Positions 36,416 to 46,495 of a stretch of 64,000 nucleotides of DNA are shown one piece after another. The notes below the pieces were generated by a model. That model did not search any database. It worked only from the letters and a program-made list of their open reading frames with translations, and had not been told where the DNA came from. The translations under genes were made by a program, and so were the position numbers. The number at the start of each line of letters is the position of its first letter. Position 1 is the stretch's first letter. Source of the stretch: Eonycteris spelaea (lineage: Eukaryota; Chordata; Mammalia; Chiroptera; Pteropodidae); NCBI GenBank assembly GCA_003508835.1, contig PUFA01000287.1:1426001-1490000 (forward strand). Reading direction: 5' to 3'.

Positions 36416-37489
36416 TTTGTAGCATTAGTCCCTCAGACTCACTATTGCAGATCTCACATGATTGTAGGTTAAAAATCTTGTTCAAAATATGTTTAAAGAT
36501 TATTCATAGCTCTCTTGCCAGTAAAACTTTCTTTCATTTTTCTTTTGCTAGCTTTGAAATCAAAGAATATCTTGGAAGGTATATTAAAAGTTGTAAATTT
36601 TAGATATTAAAATAGATCCCTCATCTCCAAAAAACAGCATTAGGTGCAGCATTAGGTGCTTCAGAATTCCACTGACCACGACTGCCTGCATGAGCCAGTT
36701 GTCAGCTAGGCTCGTGGCTGGTGGTGTCCCCAACAGATAAACATGCAACTTGCACAAGAGTAGGTCAGCTGAGGGGAAGAAGTATTATTATTATTTCTAC
36801 TGCATTATTACTAATTCTACCACTATTTTATTTGTTATTATTTCTGTTATTATTTCATCTATGGGTATCATCTAACTCAGAGAAAATAAGTCAGGTTAAA
36901 GCTCATTAGAAACATGAATTAACAGGCACCATTTTAAAACACAGTGATGTTTTGGCATCCCAGAAAATCTGCTCCACTGGTTTGTCCTTAATTTAGCTCT
37001 GAAAAAATTTAACAGATGAGAAAAATTAAGCTTTCTAGCTCCTAATGAGACCTCTCATTATTCAAATATCAAACTTAAAAATCAATAAAGCAAACCAAGG
37101 AACGTTACTAATCTTGAATTTATGGATCTTAACCTCTATAGGAAGGTAACTTTATCAGTGTGTCTAATAATATCATGGTCAGATTATGTGACTAGGAGAC
37201 AAACCCTGTATATGCCTGAGCACTAAACAGAAAAGGAGATCTTGGTGGTGACTTGAAGTGAAAAGTGGCAAATGCTAATGGTGATTTGTCTATACACTGC
37301 AAATCATCCCCAGTTGCTCATTCTGTGTCCCCATGACAATATAGTCTAGTGTTGATGAACGTTATATTGAATAAGCATGCAGCAGCATTTTCAATGCAGA
37401 AAACAGAGCATTGTGTTTCAACAAAAATAGTTTGCATTTATGTCCCGGCATCTGAACTGTTTACTGATCAGTTTCAGAAATTCCATTCA
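36416..37489. other. Unassigned DNA
   Basis: Nothing recognised. There is a 12-bp tandem duplication (GCATTAGGTGCA) at about 36637-36660 and imperfect TTA/TTAT repeats at 36783-36852. Confidence 0.5.
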
Positions 37490-37920
37490 ATTTTATAAAT
37501 ATTTATTGAACACCTATTGAGAGCTCTGCCAGACACCTGAGGCATTATATATGAGTATCGTAGCCCTGGCTGGCAGGGGAAATAAGACATGTGCAGGAAA
37601 AATTACAACACCAAACAGACTTGAGAGGTCTGGATGATCTCTAGAGAGCTGTGGACAGATAGGGACAGCCAGAGGGTTGGGTTAAAGACGGGTCTTCCTG
37701 GAAGTGATAAGTCTGTAACAATGGATAAGATATGAGGGTCAGAGTCAAAAAGCAAGGATATTTCTGGTTCAGGAGAACAAAATAAAAGGGTTTCAATTGC
37801 GAGTGGTGCATAAAGCGGGGAAGAGACTAGGAAATAAAGCTTGAAAGGCAAGTTCAGGTACAAATTGTGGAAATCAGATTCTAAGTCTCAGCTTCTGGAC
37901 TTGAATTCAATCCAAAATAT
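37490..37920 (+). repeat. L2 LINE fragment
   Basis: Begins 'taaatatttattgaacacct' and continues through 'ggaaataagacatgtgcagg' and 'gtcttcctggaagtgataag', in the order seen upstream of the L2 3' end. Eroded. Confidence 0.55.
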
Positions 37921-38319
37921 GAAATTACATTTAATCCTGAGTCGATGTGGGTATGGAGTGTTCTACTTTGGAAAATTGAATATTTTGGCTTTTGGAGTCT
38001 TCTCATAAAATTAGATAAATGTAAAGTGTGGTGAAAACTTTTAAACATACTTACTGAGGTTTTTCTGGATTCAAATGCAGAACTACCAACATACTAAGTA
38101 TTCTTTATTATCATTAGATATCCCTTTACATGTTTTTGAATGGCTGCAGAATATTTCAACATATGGATGTACATTAATTTTTTAAAATTTAACTTACTAT
38201 TGTTTCATATTTATTTTGCTTCTAACTTTCAGCTACTATAAATAAAACTACAATAAAATTTCTAATGATTAATCTTTATTAAGTGCTTACAACGTGCCAG
38301 GGACTGTGTCAAACACTTT

Positions 38320-40870
38320 TTTTTAAAATTGAGGTTAAATCATCATATCATAAATGAACCGTCTAAAAGTGAACAATTCAGTGACATTTAGTGCATTCAG
38401 AATGTTGTGCAGCCACCACCTCTTATCTACTTCCAAAATAGTTTGAAGCAGTTTCATTACTTCAAAAAAAAAAAAAAAACACTTGTACCCCTTAACAGTT
38501 ATTCCTTATTCTTCCCTCTTTCAGCTCCTGGCAACCACTAATCTGCATCCTATTTGTGATTCATCTGTTCTGGATTTCTCACATAAAAGGAATCATATAA
38601 TATGATTCTGTCTTCCAAATCTGACTTTTTTTTTTTTACCTAGCATAAGGTTATGAGGTTCATCTATATTGTGGCATCTATCACTACTTCATTTCTTTTT
38701 ATGGCTAAATAATATTACATTGTATTATATAACATGATTTGTTTAGTCATTCATCCAGTGATGGACATTTGGGTTGTTTCCAGCTTTTGGCTACTGCAAA
38801 TAATGCTGTTATGAACATGCGAGAGTATAAATACTTGTTTGAATACTTGTTTTTTATTCTTTCTGGTCTATACCTAGGAGGAGAATTGTTGGGCCATTTG
38901 ATAATTATTTCTACATTTAATTTTTTAAGAAAATGCTAAACTGTAGCCGAAACATTTTACATTTCCACTAGCAATGCATTGGGATTCCAAATTTTTTTTA
39001 ATTTTATTTATTTTTATTTTTTGGTTATAATTATCATAGCACGTATGAAGGGATATCACATTGTGGTTTTGATTTCCCTAATGGCTAATAATGCTGAGCA
39101 TCTTTTCATGTGCCTGTTGGCCATTTGTATATTTTCTTTGGAAAAAAGTCTATTTATATTCCTTGCCCATTTTTAAAATTAGGTTACTTATTTTATTACT
39201 GAGTTGTAAGAATTTTTATATTTTCTAGATATTAGACCTTATCAGGTATATAACTTGCAACTATTTTCTCAATTCTGCAGGTTGTCTTTGTACTTTGTTG
39301 ACAATGTCCTTTGATACACAAAAGTTTTTAAAGTCCAATTTACCTGTTTTTTTCTTTCTTGTTCATTTATGCTTTCAGTGTCATAACTTAGAATTCATTG
39401 CCAAACCAAAGAGTGAAGATTCATTCTTAAGTTTTCTTCTAAAAGATTTATAGTTTTAGCTCTTATATTTTTGTCATTGATCCAGTTTGAGTTCATTTTT
39501 GTATATGGTGTGAGATAGAAATTTGTTTGCATGTGGATATCCACTTGTCCCAGTATTTACTTTGCTTGATTACTAATATATTAAAACAGTGGAAAATAAG
39601 ACTGTTATTCTCAGGAACCCTTGTTGAAAACTGTTGTTTCTCCACTGAATGGTTTCAGTACACTCATCAAATCAGCTTGACATATAGATTGATTTCTGGA
39701 CCTTCAATTCATTTTATTGAACTATATGTTTGTTCTTATGCCAATACCACCTTTTTTTTGATAACTATAGTTTGAAGTGGTTTTGAAATCAGAAAATATG
39801 AGTTCTTCAACTTTGTTCTTCTTTTTCAAGATTGTTTTGGCTATTAAGAACCCTTTTCAAATCCATATATATATTAAGGATCAGCTTTTTAACTTCTGCA
39901 AAAAGAAAAGAAAGACTGTTGGGATTTTGATAAAGGTCATATTGAATCCATAGATCACTTTGGATAGTATCGCCATCTTAAAAATATTGTCTTTTAATCC
40001 ATGAACATGAGCTGTCATTCCATTTATTTAGGTCTTCTTTGATATTTTGCAGTGATGTTTTATAGTTTTCAATGTACAAGTCTTTAAGCTTTTTGGTTAA
40101 ATTTACTCTTAGATATTTTTTCTTTTGGATATGATTGTAAATGGACTTGTTTTCTTAATTTCCTTTTATTTATTGCTGGTGTGTGGAAACACAACTGATT
40201 ATGTGTTGATCTTTTACTCTTCAACTTTAGTGAATTTGTTCATTAGCTCCAATAGTTTGTGTGTGTGTATTTCTGTGCCTATATTCTTTGGTATTTTCTA
40301 TATATAGGATTATATTTCCCCATAAGTACTGCTTTTGTGGTACAAAAATGTGATATGTTGTGTTTTCATGTTCGTTCAGTTTAAAATCATTTCTAATACT
40401 CCTTTTTTATTTCTTCCTGACTTATAGGTTATTTAGAAATATGATATTTTGTTGCCAAAGAGTTGGGGGATTTTTCAGAATTTTCTGTTTTAAGTTCTAA
40501 CTTAATTCATAATGTTAGAGCACATACTTTATATGTCTTCAATTATTTAAAATTTATAGATTTTTTAATGACCCAGAATATGTTCTACCTTGGTAACTAT
40601 TCTGTGTGAACTTGAAAAGAATACATATTCTGCTGTTGTTGGGTGGAGTCTTCTATAAATTAGGTCAAGTTGATTGATGTTATTGTTTAATTCATGTATT
40701 TTTTTTGCTAAGTTCCTGTCTTGTTCAATAACCTCTTCCTTTTTAATGTATAATCAGTTGTTTATGCAATCCAGTATGTTTTTCATTTTAGACGCTGTAG
40801 CTTACATTTCTAGAAGTGCTGTGTTGGCCTTTTTTCTATATCTTCCATATATCTAATTCCTTAAGTTCAT
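38320..40870 (-). pseudogene. Long L1M copy: 3' UTR and much of ORF2
   Basis: Plus-strand text reads L1 backward. The 3' UTR comes first ('cagtgacatttagtgcattc', 'ctggcaaccactaatctgca'), then the ORF2 C-terminal zone ('catttgggttgtttccagct', 'tatacctaggaggagaattg'). Next are 'tagaccttatcaggtatat', 'ccagtttgagttcatttttg' and 'gattgttttggctattaaga'. Reverse-transcriptase zone text follows, such as 'ttaggtcttctttgatattt' and 'tattctgctgttgttgggtg'. About 2.5 kb is preserved, with many stops and indels. This is the least truncated old L1 of the window. It is 5'-incomplete. Confidence 0.85.
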
Positions 40871-40959
40871 TCTTAAGCATATAGAATATGGTTATAGTAA
40901 TTTTTTGCGTTATTGTTATTCTTGTTGTTTGAGAAGGTAAAGATAGCATTCCTGACAAC

Positions 40960-41215
40960 TAAAGAATGAATAGGCATTTGCCATGTGAAGCAGGTAGAAG
41001 AGGTGGTAGAATGCAGCAAACAAACAAACAAAACATCAGATTCCAGGCAGAATAAACAGCACGTGTAAAGGCCCTCAGGCAGGAAGGGGTTTAGAGTTTT
41101 CAAGAAACATAAAGTCAGAATGGGTAGCACAGAGTACAGTAAAGGGAGAAAGAGTGATGAAAATGTGCTTGGGAAAAACATGGGAAGCAAATCACGCAAG
41201 GCTTTCCAGTCATTT
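40960..41215 (+). repeat. L2 LINE fragment
   Basis: Good L2 wording: 'ccaggcagaataaacagcac', 'gtgtaaaggccctcaggcag', 'gaaggggtttagagttttca', 'agaaacataaagtcagaatg', ending near 'atcacgcaaggctttccagt'. It lies beside the ancient repeat that feeds the left arm of the inverted repeat. A 173-codon minus-strand frame (40873-41394) crosses it and is a chance frame. Confidence 0.75.
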
Positions 41216-41221
41216 GTCTCA

Positions 41222-41568
41222 TCCAAATAAGCTATATTTTGCTGTGATAACAAATATCCCCCAAATCTCAGTGGCTGACAGTATTGAATAGTTACTTCCT
41301 GATCCTGCCAATTGTTCAGAGGAAGATGACTGAGACTCTGTTCTACAACTTCATTTGGGATCCAGGACTGAAGGAACAACTCCTTAAGGGACATACAGGC
41401 CTTGTCACAGAGGGGAAGGAGCCCTGGTGAGCCACCGCACAGCTTTCAAAGCACCTGTCTGGAGCTGGCATATGCCACTTCCACTCACATTTCACTGAAC
41501 AAAGCCTGGTGTCACCAGGATGAGAGGGGCAGCAAATATTTGGTAACAACAATGTAATCTACCAGAGA
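41222..41568 (+). repeat. Ancient interspersed repeat running through the left arm
   Basis: The order 'tgctgtgataacaaatatcc', 'cccaaatctcagtggctgac', 'tgagactctgttctacaact', 'ggcatatgccacttccactc' and 'aacaatgtaatctaccagag' is one I recognise as a single mammalian repeat unit of uncertain family. It continues across position 41378 without a break. That shows the 41378-41854 copy of the inverted repeat is in its original context. Confidence 0.6.
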
Positions 41569-41854
41569 GTGTTAAAAATTTTAACTTTATCTGAAGAACA
41601 GTGGGATACCAGCTTCAGATGAATGTTAAACACATGAGTGACATAACTCCATCTGTTAAGATTAGTCTTTATTTTTGGAAAAAAACCCAAAAGTCGTTTG
41701 AAGTCGAAGTCAGAGAAATAAAGTGGATGATCATACTAAGTAAAGTTGTTTGAGTCAAAAACATGACAAAAATTTTATAAAAGTAATGAAACTGATTTTT
41801 CTATAAGAATTATGTAAAGCTATGATAGTGTCATTTTAGTGTTTATAACTGCCT
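41378..41854 (+). repeat. Long inverted-repeat arm A (source copy)
   Basis: These 477 bp are the reverse complement of 43969-44446. By eye, I compared the arms end to end and found one substitution (41803 A against 44020 C, that is G after complementing) and one single-base indel (TAACTTT here, TAACCTTT in the other arm). Outside the stated ends the similarity stops at once. The arm includes the 3' half of an ancient repeat plus unique sequence. Confidence 0.97.
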
Positions 41855-43905
41855 GCCATAACTATTTTAAAAGGCCCTGTTTGTACATGTAGCTTCTAAT
41901 GCTAGTTTTTAAGAAAGTCATTATTTTTTAGTAGTATCCTGAGCATTGTATTCTGATGACTACTTTTAAAGACTTAGAGTACATTGTAAAACTGAATTTA
42001 TACTTCAATTACCCTGAATGTTATTTAATCTTCCTTTGCAATACAAACAATGGTAGGTTTGAGAATGTGAATGTTTTTGTCCCAGCACCTCAAGGGAAGG
42101 GACAGAAAAGCACCAGGAGAGCTAAGTCATCCCTCAGACACAGCTGGATGTGATCCTTTGAAGCTTCATTCTACCTTGTTCCAGAGTTTGAAAGAACACC
42201 AAGACCCTGGGGAGGAGAATGTTACTCAGTACGAATGGGGTATGTGACAGTGAAGGCAGAGAAAAAAGAAATCCAAGTCTGACATATATTTTTCTCTAAG
42301 GAAACAAGTCTCGCCTCTCAGTGACCATGTGTATGTGAGGTATGGGGCCATGTTCCAGCAGAGGAAATTGCACTGGGACCAGGAGACACCCTCCTACAAC
42401 TCCAAGGCAAGGACCAGTGTCCATAATGCCCTGTTTATAGCTTTACTGTAGCACTTGCCAGATAATTTAAATGATCTATGAAAGTGACTTACATCCCCAC
42501 AGCCCATAAATTTCTAAAGATCAGGAGCAATGTTTTAACCACCTTTGTATCCACTACCTAGCATAGCGCCTGGCAGACACTCAACCAAACAGATGCAGAT
42601 AGAGAAAACCATTGATCTTGCCATTTATTCCTCTGAAAAGCTTGGCAGGAGCTCCATTAGAAGGAAGAGACTTTCAGACTTCTTTCTGGTAATGGCCAGA
42701 AAGGGCTCCAAACTACTGCATAGTGTGAAAGGGGCAATGGACCAGGAGGCCTGCTGGCAGGGAGCTATATCCAGAGACTGACTGAGAAAAGCTGCCAGAA
42801 GAATGGGTGGCAGAACACCCAGGAACGACCCACAGGTGACAGCAAGAGAGCCTGAGACCAAACTTGGAGGATGTTGGGGACATTGAAAGAAAGGCATCAG
42901 ACTCTGTAATTGCTTTTTGCTTCATATTAGATGTTTGTTTCATATCTTGTGATCAATATGTTTGCAAGGAAAAGAGCCCTGGGCTCTCTAGAAAGCTGAA
43001 TTTTCCAGATTTTTAGGTGAAAATTAGAACCAAGAAAATTATGACCCCCTCTCTAAATGATTCTGAGCATATCAGACACTGAGCTCCTTACTGGGTGATT
43101 GTATCTCACTCATGGTCATCTCCACCAAGAGATGACAAGAGAAAGTTTGTATGTAAGTTCATATGTACATATGATGTATAGCCCAAAATTAAGACAGCTT
43201 CATCTCAAATTTCTTACATCTTACATAAATATAAATATAAAGTCATTCCCTATTTAGTTCATACATATATACTCCATATTAACTTTACCAATAACTTCTC
43301 TTTTGTCTATTTTCAGTTATTTATTTGGATTCTAGGAAAACAGGGCTTTTGCTGGTCTTTACAGCATGGTGGATGTGAGCCTTACAGAGCTTCAAGCTTC
43401 ATTCTCCCTGCAAGCCTTCCTGGGAGCAGTAACCACCTAGGACTTCCAGTTCTGGCTTGTAAATCCATTGTCTCCTAGCCTGTTCTACACTGACTCAGAC
43501 CAGACTAGGCAGATAATTGTTTATGTTAATAGGTTTTTGGCAAACTATTATCCTTCAGGCTAAAAAAAATGTGGTGGTGGGGAACGTGGCTAAAACAGAG
43601 CTAAATAAATGCTGTGTGTCTTCTTAGAATCTCTAATATGCTAATATTCTCTGGAGAGTAGGTACACTACATTTCCTAACTTATGTGACCTCAGGACCTT
43701 TTCTTGCAGATCTCATAGAAATAATGTTCTGTATAGCCCTCTTTGTAAATTCTGGGAAGTGGGAGACAGGAGCTTCAAGTACTTTAAAATGAGACAGCTC
43801 TGCCACTGGGAGTGACTCAGGCTGCTGAGAGCTGTGGCTATGGCAGAGACCTTGTATCATCACCATAGATCACTTTGTGTGAATCATTGTATCTCTCTGG
43901 GGTTC
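41855..43905. other. Spacer between the inverted arms
   Basis: About 2.05 kb of mainly unassigned DNA. 42490-42585 contains an L2 3'-end-like word series ('gatcaggagcaatgttttaa', 'gtatccactacctagcatag', 'cgcctggcagacactcaacc'). Frames up to 90 codons on both strands around 42545-42943 lack domains. 43200-43275 is AT-rich. Confidence 0.5.
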
Positions 43906-43965
43906 ATATCTGAAGACAAAAGTATCCAAGTAACCTGAAATAAATCAATGTAGCTTTCAAAACTC
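43906..43965 (-). repeat. Short inverted copy B' (copied from 44771-44831)
   Basis: This is the reverse complement of 44771-44831, with one single-base length difference in an A run and one mismatch close to its outer end. It abuts the large inverted copy with only three bases (AAA, 43966-43968) between them. In the source DNA the two corresponding segments are about 2.9 kb apart. Confidence 0.93.
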
Positions 43966-43968
43966 AAA

Positions 43969-44446
43969 AGGCAGTTATAAACACTAAAATGACACTATCA
44001 TAGCTTTACATAATTCTTACAGAAAAATCAGTTTCATTACTTTTATAAAATTTTTGTCATGTTTTTGACTCAAACAACTTTACTTAGTATGATCATCCAC
44101 TTTATTTCTCTGACTTCGACTTCAAACGACTTTTGGGTTTTTTTCCAAAAATAAAGACTAATCTTAACAGATGGAGTTATGTCACTCATGTGTTTAACAT
44201 TCATCTGAAGCTGGTATCCCACTGTTCTTCAGATAAAGGTTAAAATTTTTAACACTCTCTGGTAGATTACATTGTTGTTACCAAATATTTGCTGCCCCTC
44301 TCATCCTGGTGACACCAGGCTTTGTTCAGTGAAATGTGAGTGGAAGTGGCATATGCCAGCTCCAGACAGGTGCTTTGAAAGCTGTGCGGTGGCTCACCAG
44401 GGCTCCTTCCCCTCTGTGACAAGGCCTGTATGTCCCTTAAGGAGTT
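43969..44446 (-). repeat. Long inverted-repeat arm A' (derived copy)
   Basis: 478 bp, the reverse complement of 41378-41854. At its right end (44446/44447) the sequence passes abruptly from the ancient repeat into unrelated DNA (TCCAAATTAG), so this is the derived copy. The identical short peptides read from both arms (58 residues) are a by-product of the duplication and not a gene pair. Confidence 0.97.
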
Positions 44447-44770
44447 TCCAAATTAGTAAGCAATTCTGTTAACGAGAACAGGCATTAGGAATGTAGTTTC
44501 TGCGGCTTTACAAATGTATTTTGTCTCAGCCTCACAGAGCCAGCATGATATATATTCTCTAATGTCTTGGGCCTCATATGCTTCTGGAGTTAGAGCAATG
44601 TTTACTTTTTGCAAATGTAACTTGCCTTCCAAGAACACTCATTTCTGTCCCAAGAGAAACAATGCTGCTAGGTCCAAGCTGAGAACTGAATTCGTCTGTA
44701 AAATAGGCTCATGCATTTTAGAAAAAACTTATTCAGCCACATTTTGTTTGGGTTGATAGAACAAAGTATA

Positions 44771-44831
44771 GAGTTTTGAAAGCTACATTGATTTATTTCA
44801 GGTTACTTGGATACTTTTTGTCTTCGGATAT
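44771..44831 (+). repeat. Short inverted-repeat partner B (likely source)
   Basis: The 61 bp beginning GAGTTTTGAAAGC and running to the GTCTTCGGATAT word is found inverted at 43906-43965. It lies 325 bp to the right of the end of arm A'. Confidence 0.93.
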
Positions 44832-45174
44832 ATAAAGTGGTTTCCCAAAAGCTTTAATTTGCTGCTAAAAGCTGTGAACCCATCTTGTTGAAAACTATGT
44901 CCTTGGTTGAAAGGTTGGAACAGTAAAGCAAGAAGGGACATAATATATAAGGGTTGTCCCCACAGCTGAGAACCCAAGGAATAGTTCTCACATTCTAACA
45001 ATATACAAAACCAGTGGAATGAATAGTATGACACTAGAGAGTAAAGATTTCATCTGCAGTTCTGCTATACTCCCCAACCACCGAGATGCTTGTATGTGTT
45101 TAATAAATGCTTGCTGACATGAGCCTGTATAAATCATTCAACTCATAGTCTGTACTTTTTAGAGATAATCATAA
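44832..45174. other. Unassigned DNA
   Basis: Nothing recognised. 45093-45125 ('tgtgtttaataaatgcttgc') may be an L2 or MIR tail scrap. Confidence 0.4.
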
Positions 45175-45415
45175 TGGCTAACATTTATTGTATGCTTATT
45201 CTGTGGTAGGCACTTCTGGTGCTTTATAAGCATTTTCCCTTTTAATACCCATATCAACACTAGATAAATAAATGCTATTGAAATCCCTTTTTACAGATGA
45301 GAAAATGTGCCCTAGGTGATTAAACAATGTACCCAAAGTCAAAACATTGTTATGTACTGGCAACAGTATGAAAGTCCCTAAAATCCAAATCCTACATTTG
45401 GGCCCATCACACTAT
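45175..45415 (-). repeat. MIR SINE
   Basis: Antisense MIR order is clear: 'ggctaacatttattgtatgc', 'tggtaggcacttctggtgct', 'ttttacagatgagaaaatgt', 'caatgtacccaaagtcaaaa'. Near full length. Confidence 0.75.
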
Positions 45416-46450
45416 ACTATATATAACGAACAGCTGAAATGAAAATAAACAAGGAAGAAAGGAAAGAAAGAGATGACAATGATTTTAATAAGGAAGTGGA
45501 TGTGAGAGAAACAAAAGATAAAAACTGAAATATGGCAAAACTTTTACTTTCGAGCTTAGAATTCATGTCCTGTTGCAACTCGATTTAAGAAAACCATCAT
45601 GACAGCCATTACCCAGTAGCCTTTTCTAGTAGAAGTCATTGGTCATTCTCTATTTTTTTTTTATCTCATTAGAATGTGATGGATAGCCCTTCCTTAGCCC
45701 AAACCAACAAGGCTAAGGTAATGTTCCATAGCTGAGCCAAGAAACTTTGCTTCCTTGACCTTGAGCCTCTCACTGACTTGTAGATGCTGTGAGTCTGCTC
45801 ACAAGTTACCACAAGATGAAGGACACATTTGTCAGCATGTTCAGTGCTGCACCATCTGGAAACAGACCTCTGATTGAAGGGAGGGCCAGCGGTCACTGTT
45901 CCCAGCAAGCAGCAGCTTCTGTGAGCTGATTTCCACACTCCTCCCTTGAAGTTTCTGGCAGCCCAGCCTGAGAGACTCTGCTCTGATGTCAGGCTGTGTG
46001 GACACTTCGTCCTCAGTGTACTCAGGGACTAAAGAGAGAGCACACTAATTTCAAATCCGCTGTAAAGGTAAATGATAGTGAGAACTGACTCAGGCATGGA
46101 TTTGTACACACACTAAGGAAAACTGAAAGGTCCTCAAGCCCATGAGTCTCTCCATGACTTCCATCAGCTCAGGGAGCTGATGCTGAAGCCACAAAACAAA
46201 AAACCTCTCTCCTGCAGACCCAGTGCCAGGTCAATTCAGGACAGGCTTGCAAGCTGTGTTCGCTCTAAACAAGTAAGTCCCAGGCCTTTAATTTCATGGA
46301 CTGGTAAAATGACCACAAACATTATGGGACTGGTCTAGAAACAAATATTTATTCTGCCTAGTAAGGACATTAAAACAAGCAAACAGGAACCTCCTACCTA
46401 CTGTTTGTTTTCATCTCATAATAAGAACAATGTTTATTTTTTCCCCAGAA
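45416..46450. other. Unassigned non-coding DNA
   Basis: No gene or named repeat. The purine-rich run at 45445-45475 is short. An 89-codon minus-strand frame (45669-45938) has no domain. Confidence 0.45.
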
Positions 46451-46453
46451 TTT

Positions 46454-46458
46454 GTATG

Positions 46459-46490
<32 letters not shown>

Positions 46491-46495
46491 TGTAT
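46454..46495. repeat. (TATG)n microsatellite at an L1 tail
   Basis: Ten or so TATG units directly precede 'tatttttcatg'. On the minus strand this is the A-rich tail of E2 passing into (CATA)n, so the tract most likely grew from the L1 tail. Confidence 0.93.

Noticed and set aside
40873..41394. 173-codon minus-strand open frame, the longest in the window.
   Set aside because: It crosses L1M sequence, an L2 fragment and another ancient repeat. No single gene would span these, and the protein shows no domain.
41343..44472. Two short frames encoding the same 58-residue stretch, one on each strand, that look like a duplicated gene.
   Set aside because: Both lie in the arms of the inverted repeat and partly in an ancient non-coding repeat. 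The identity comes from the DNA duplication, and there is no domain or start context.
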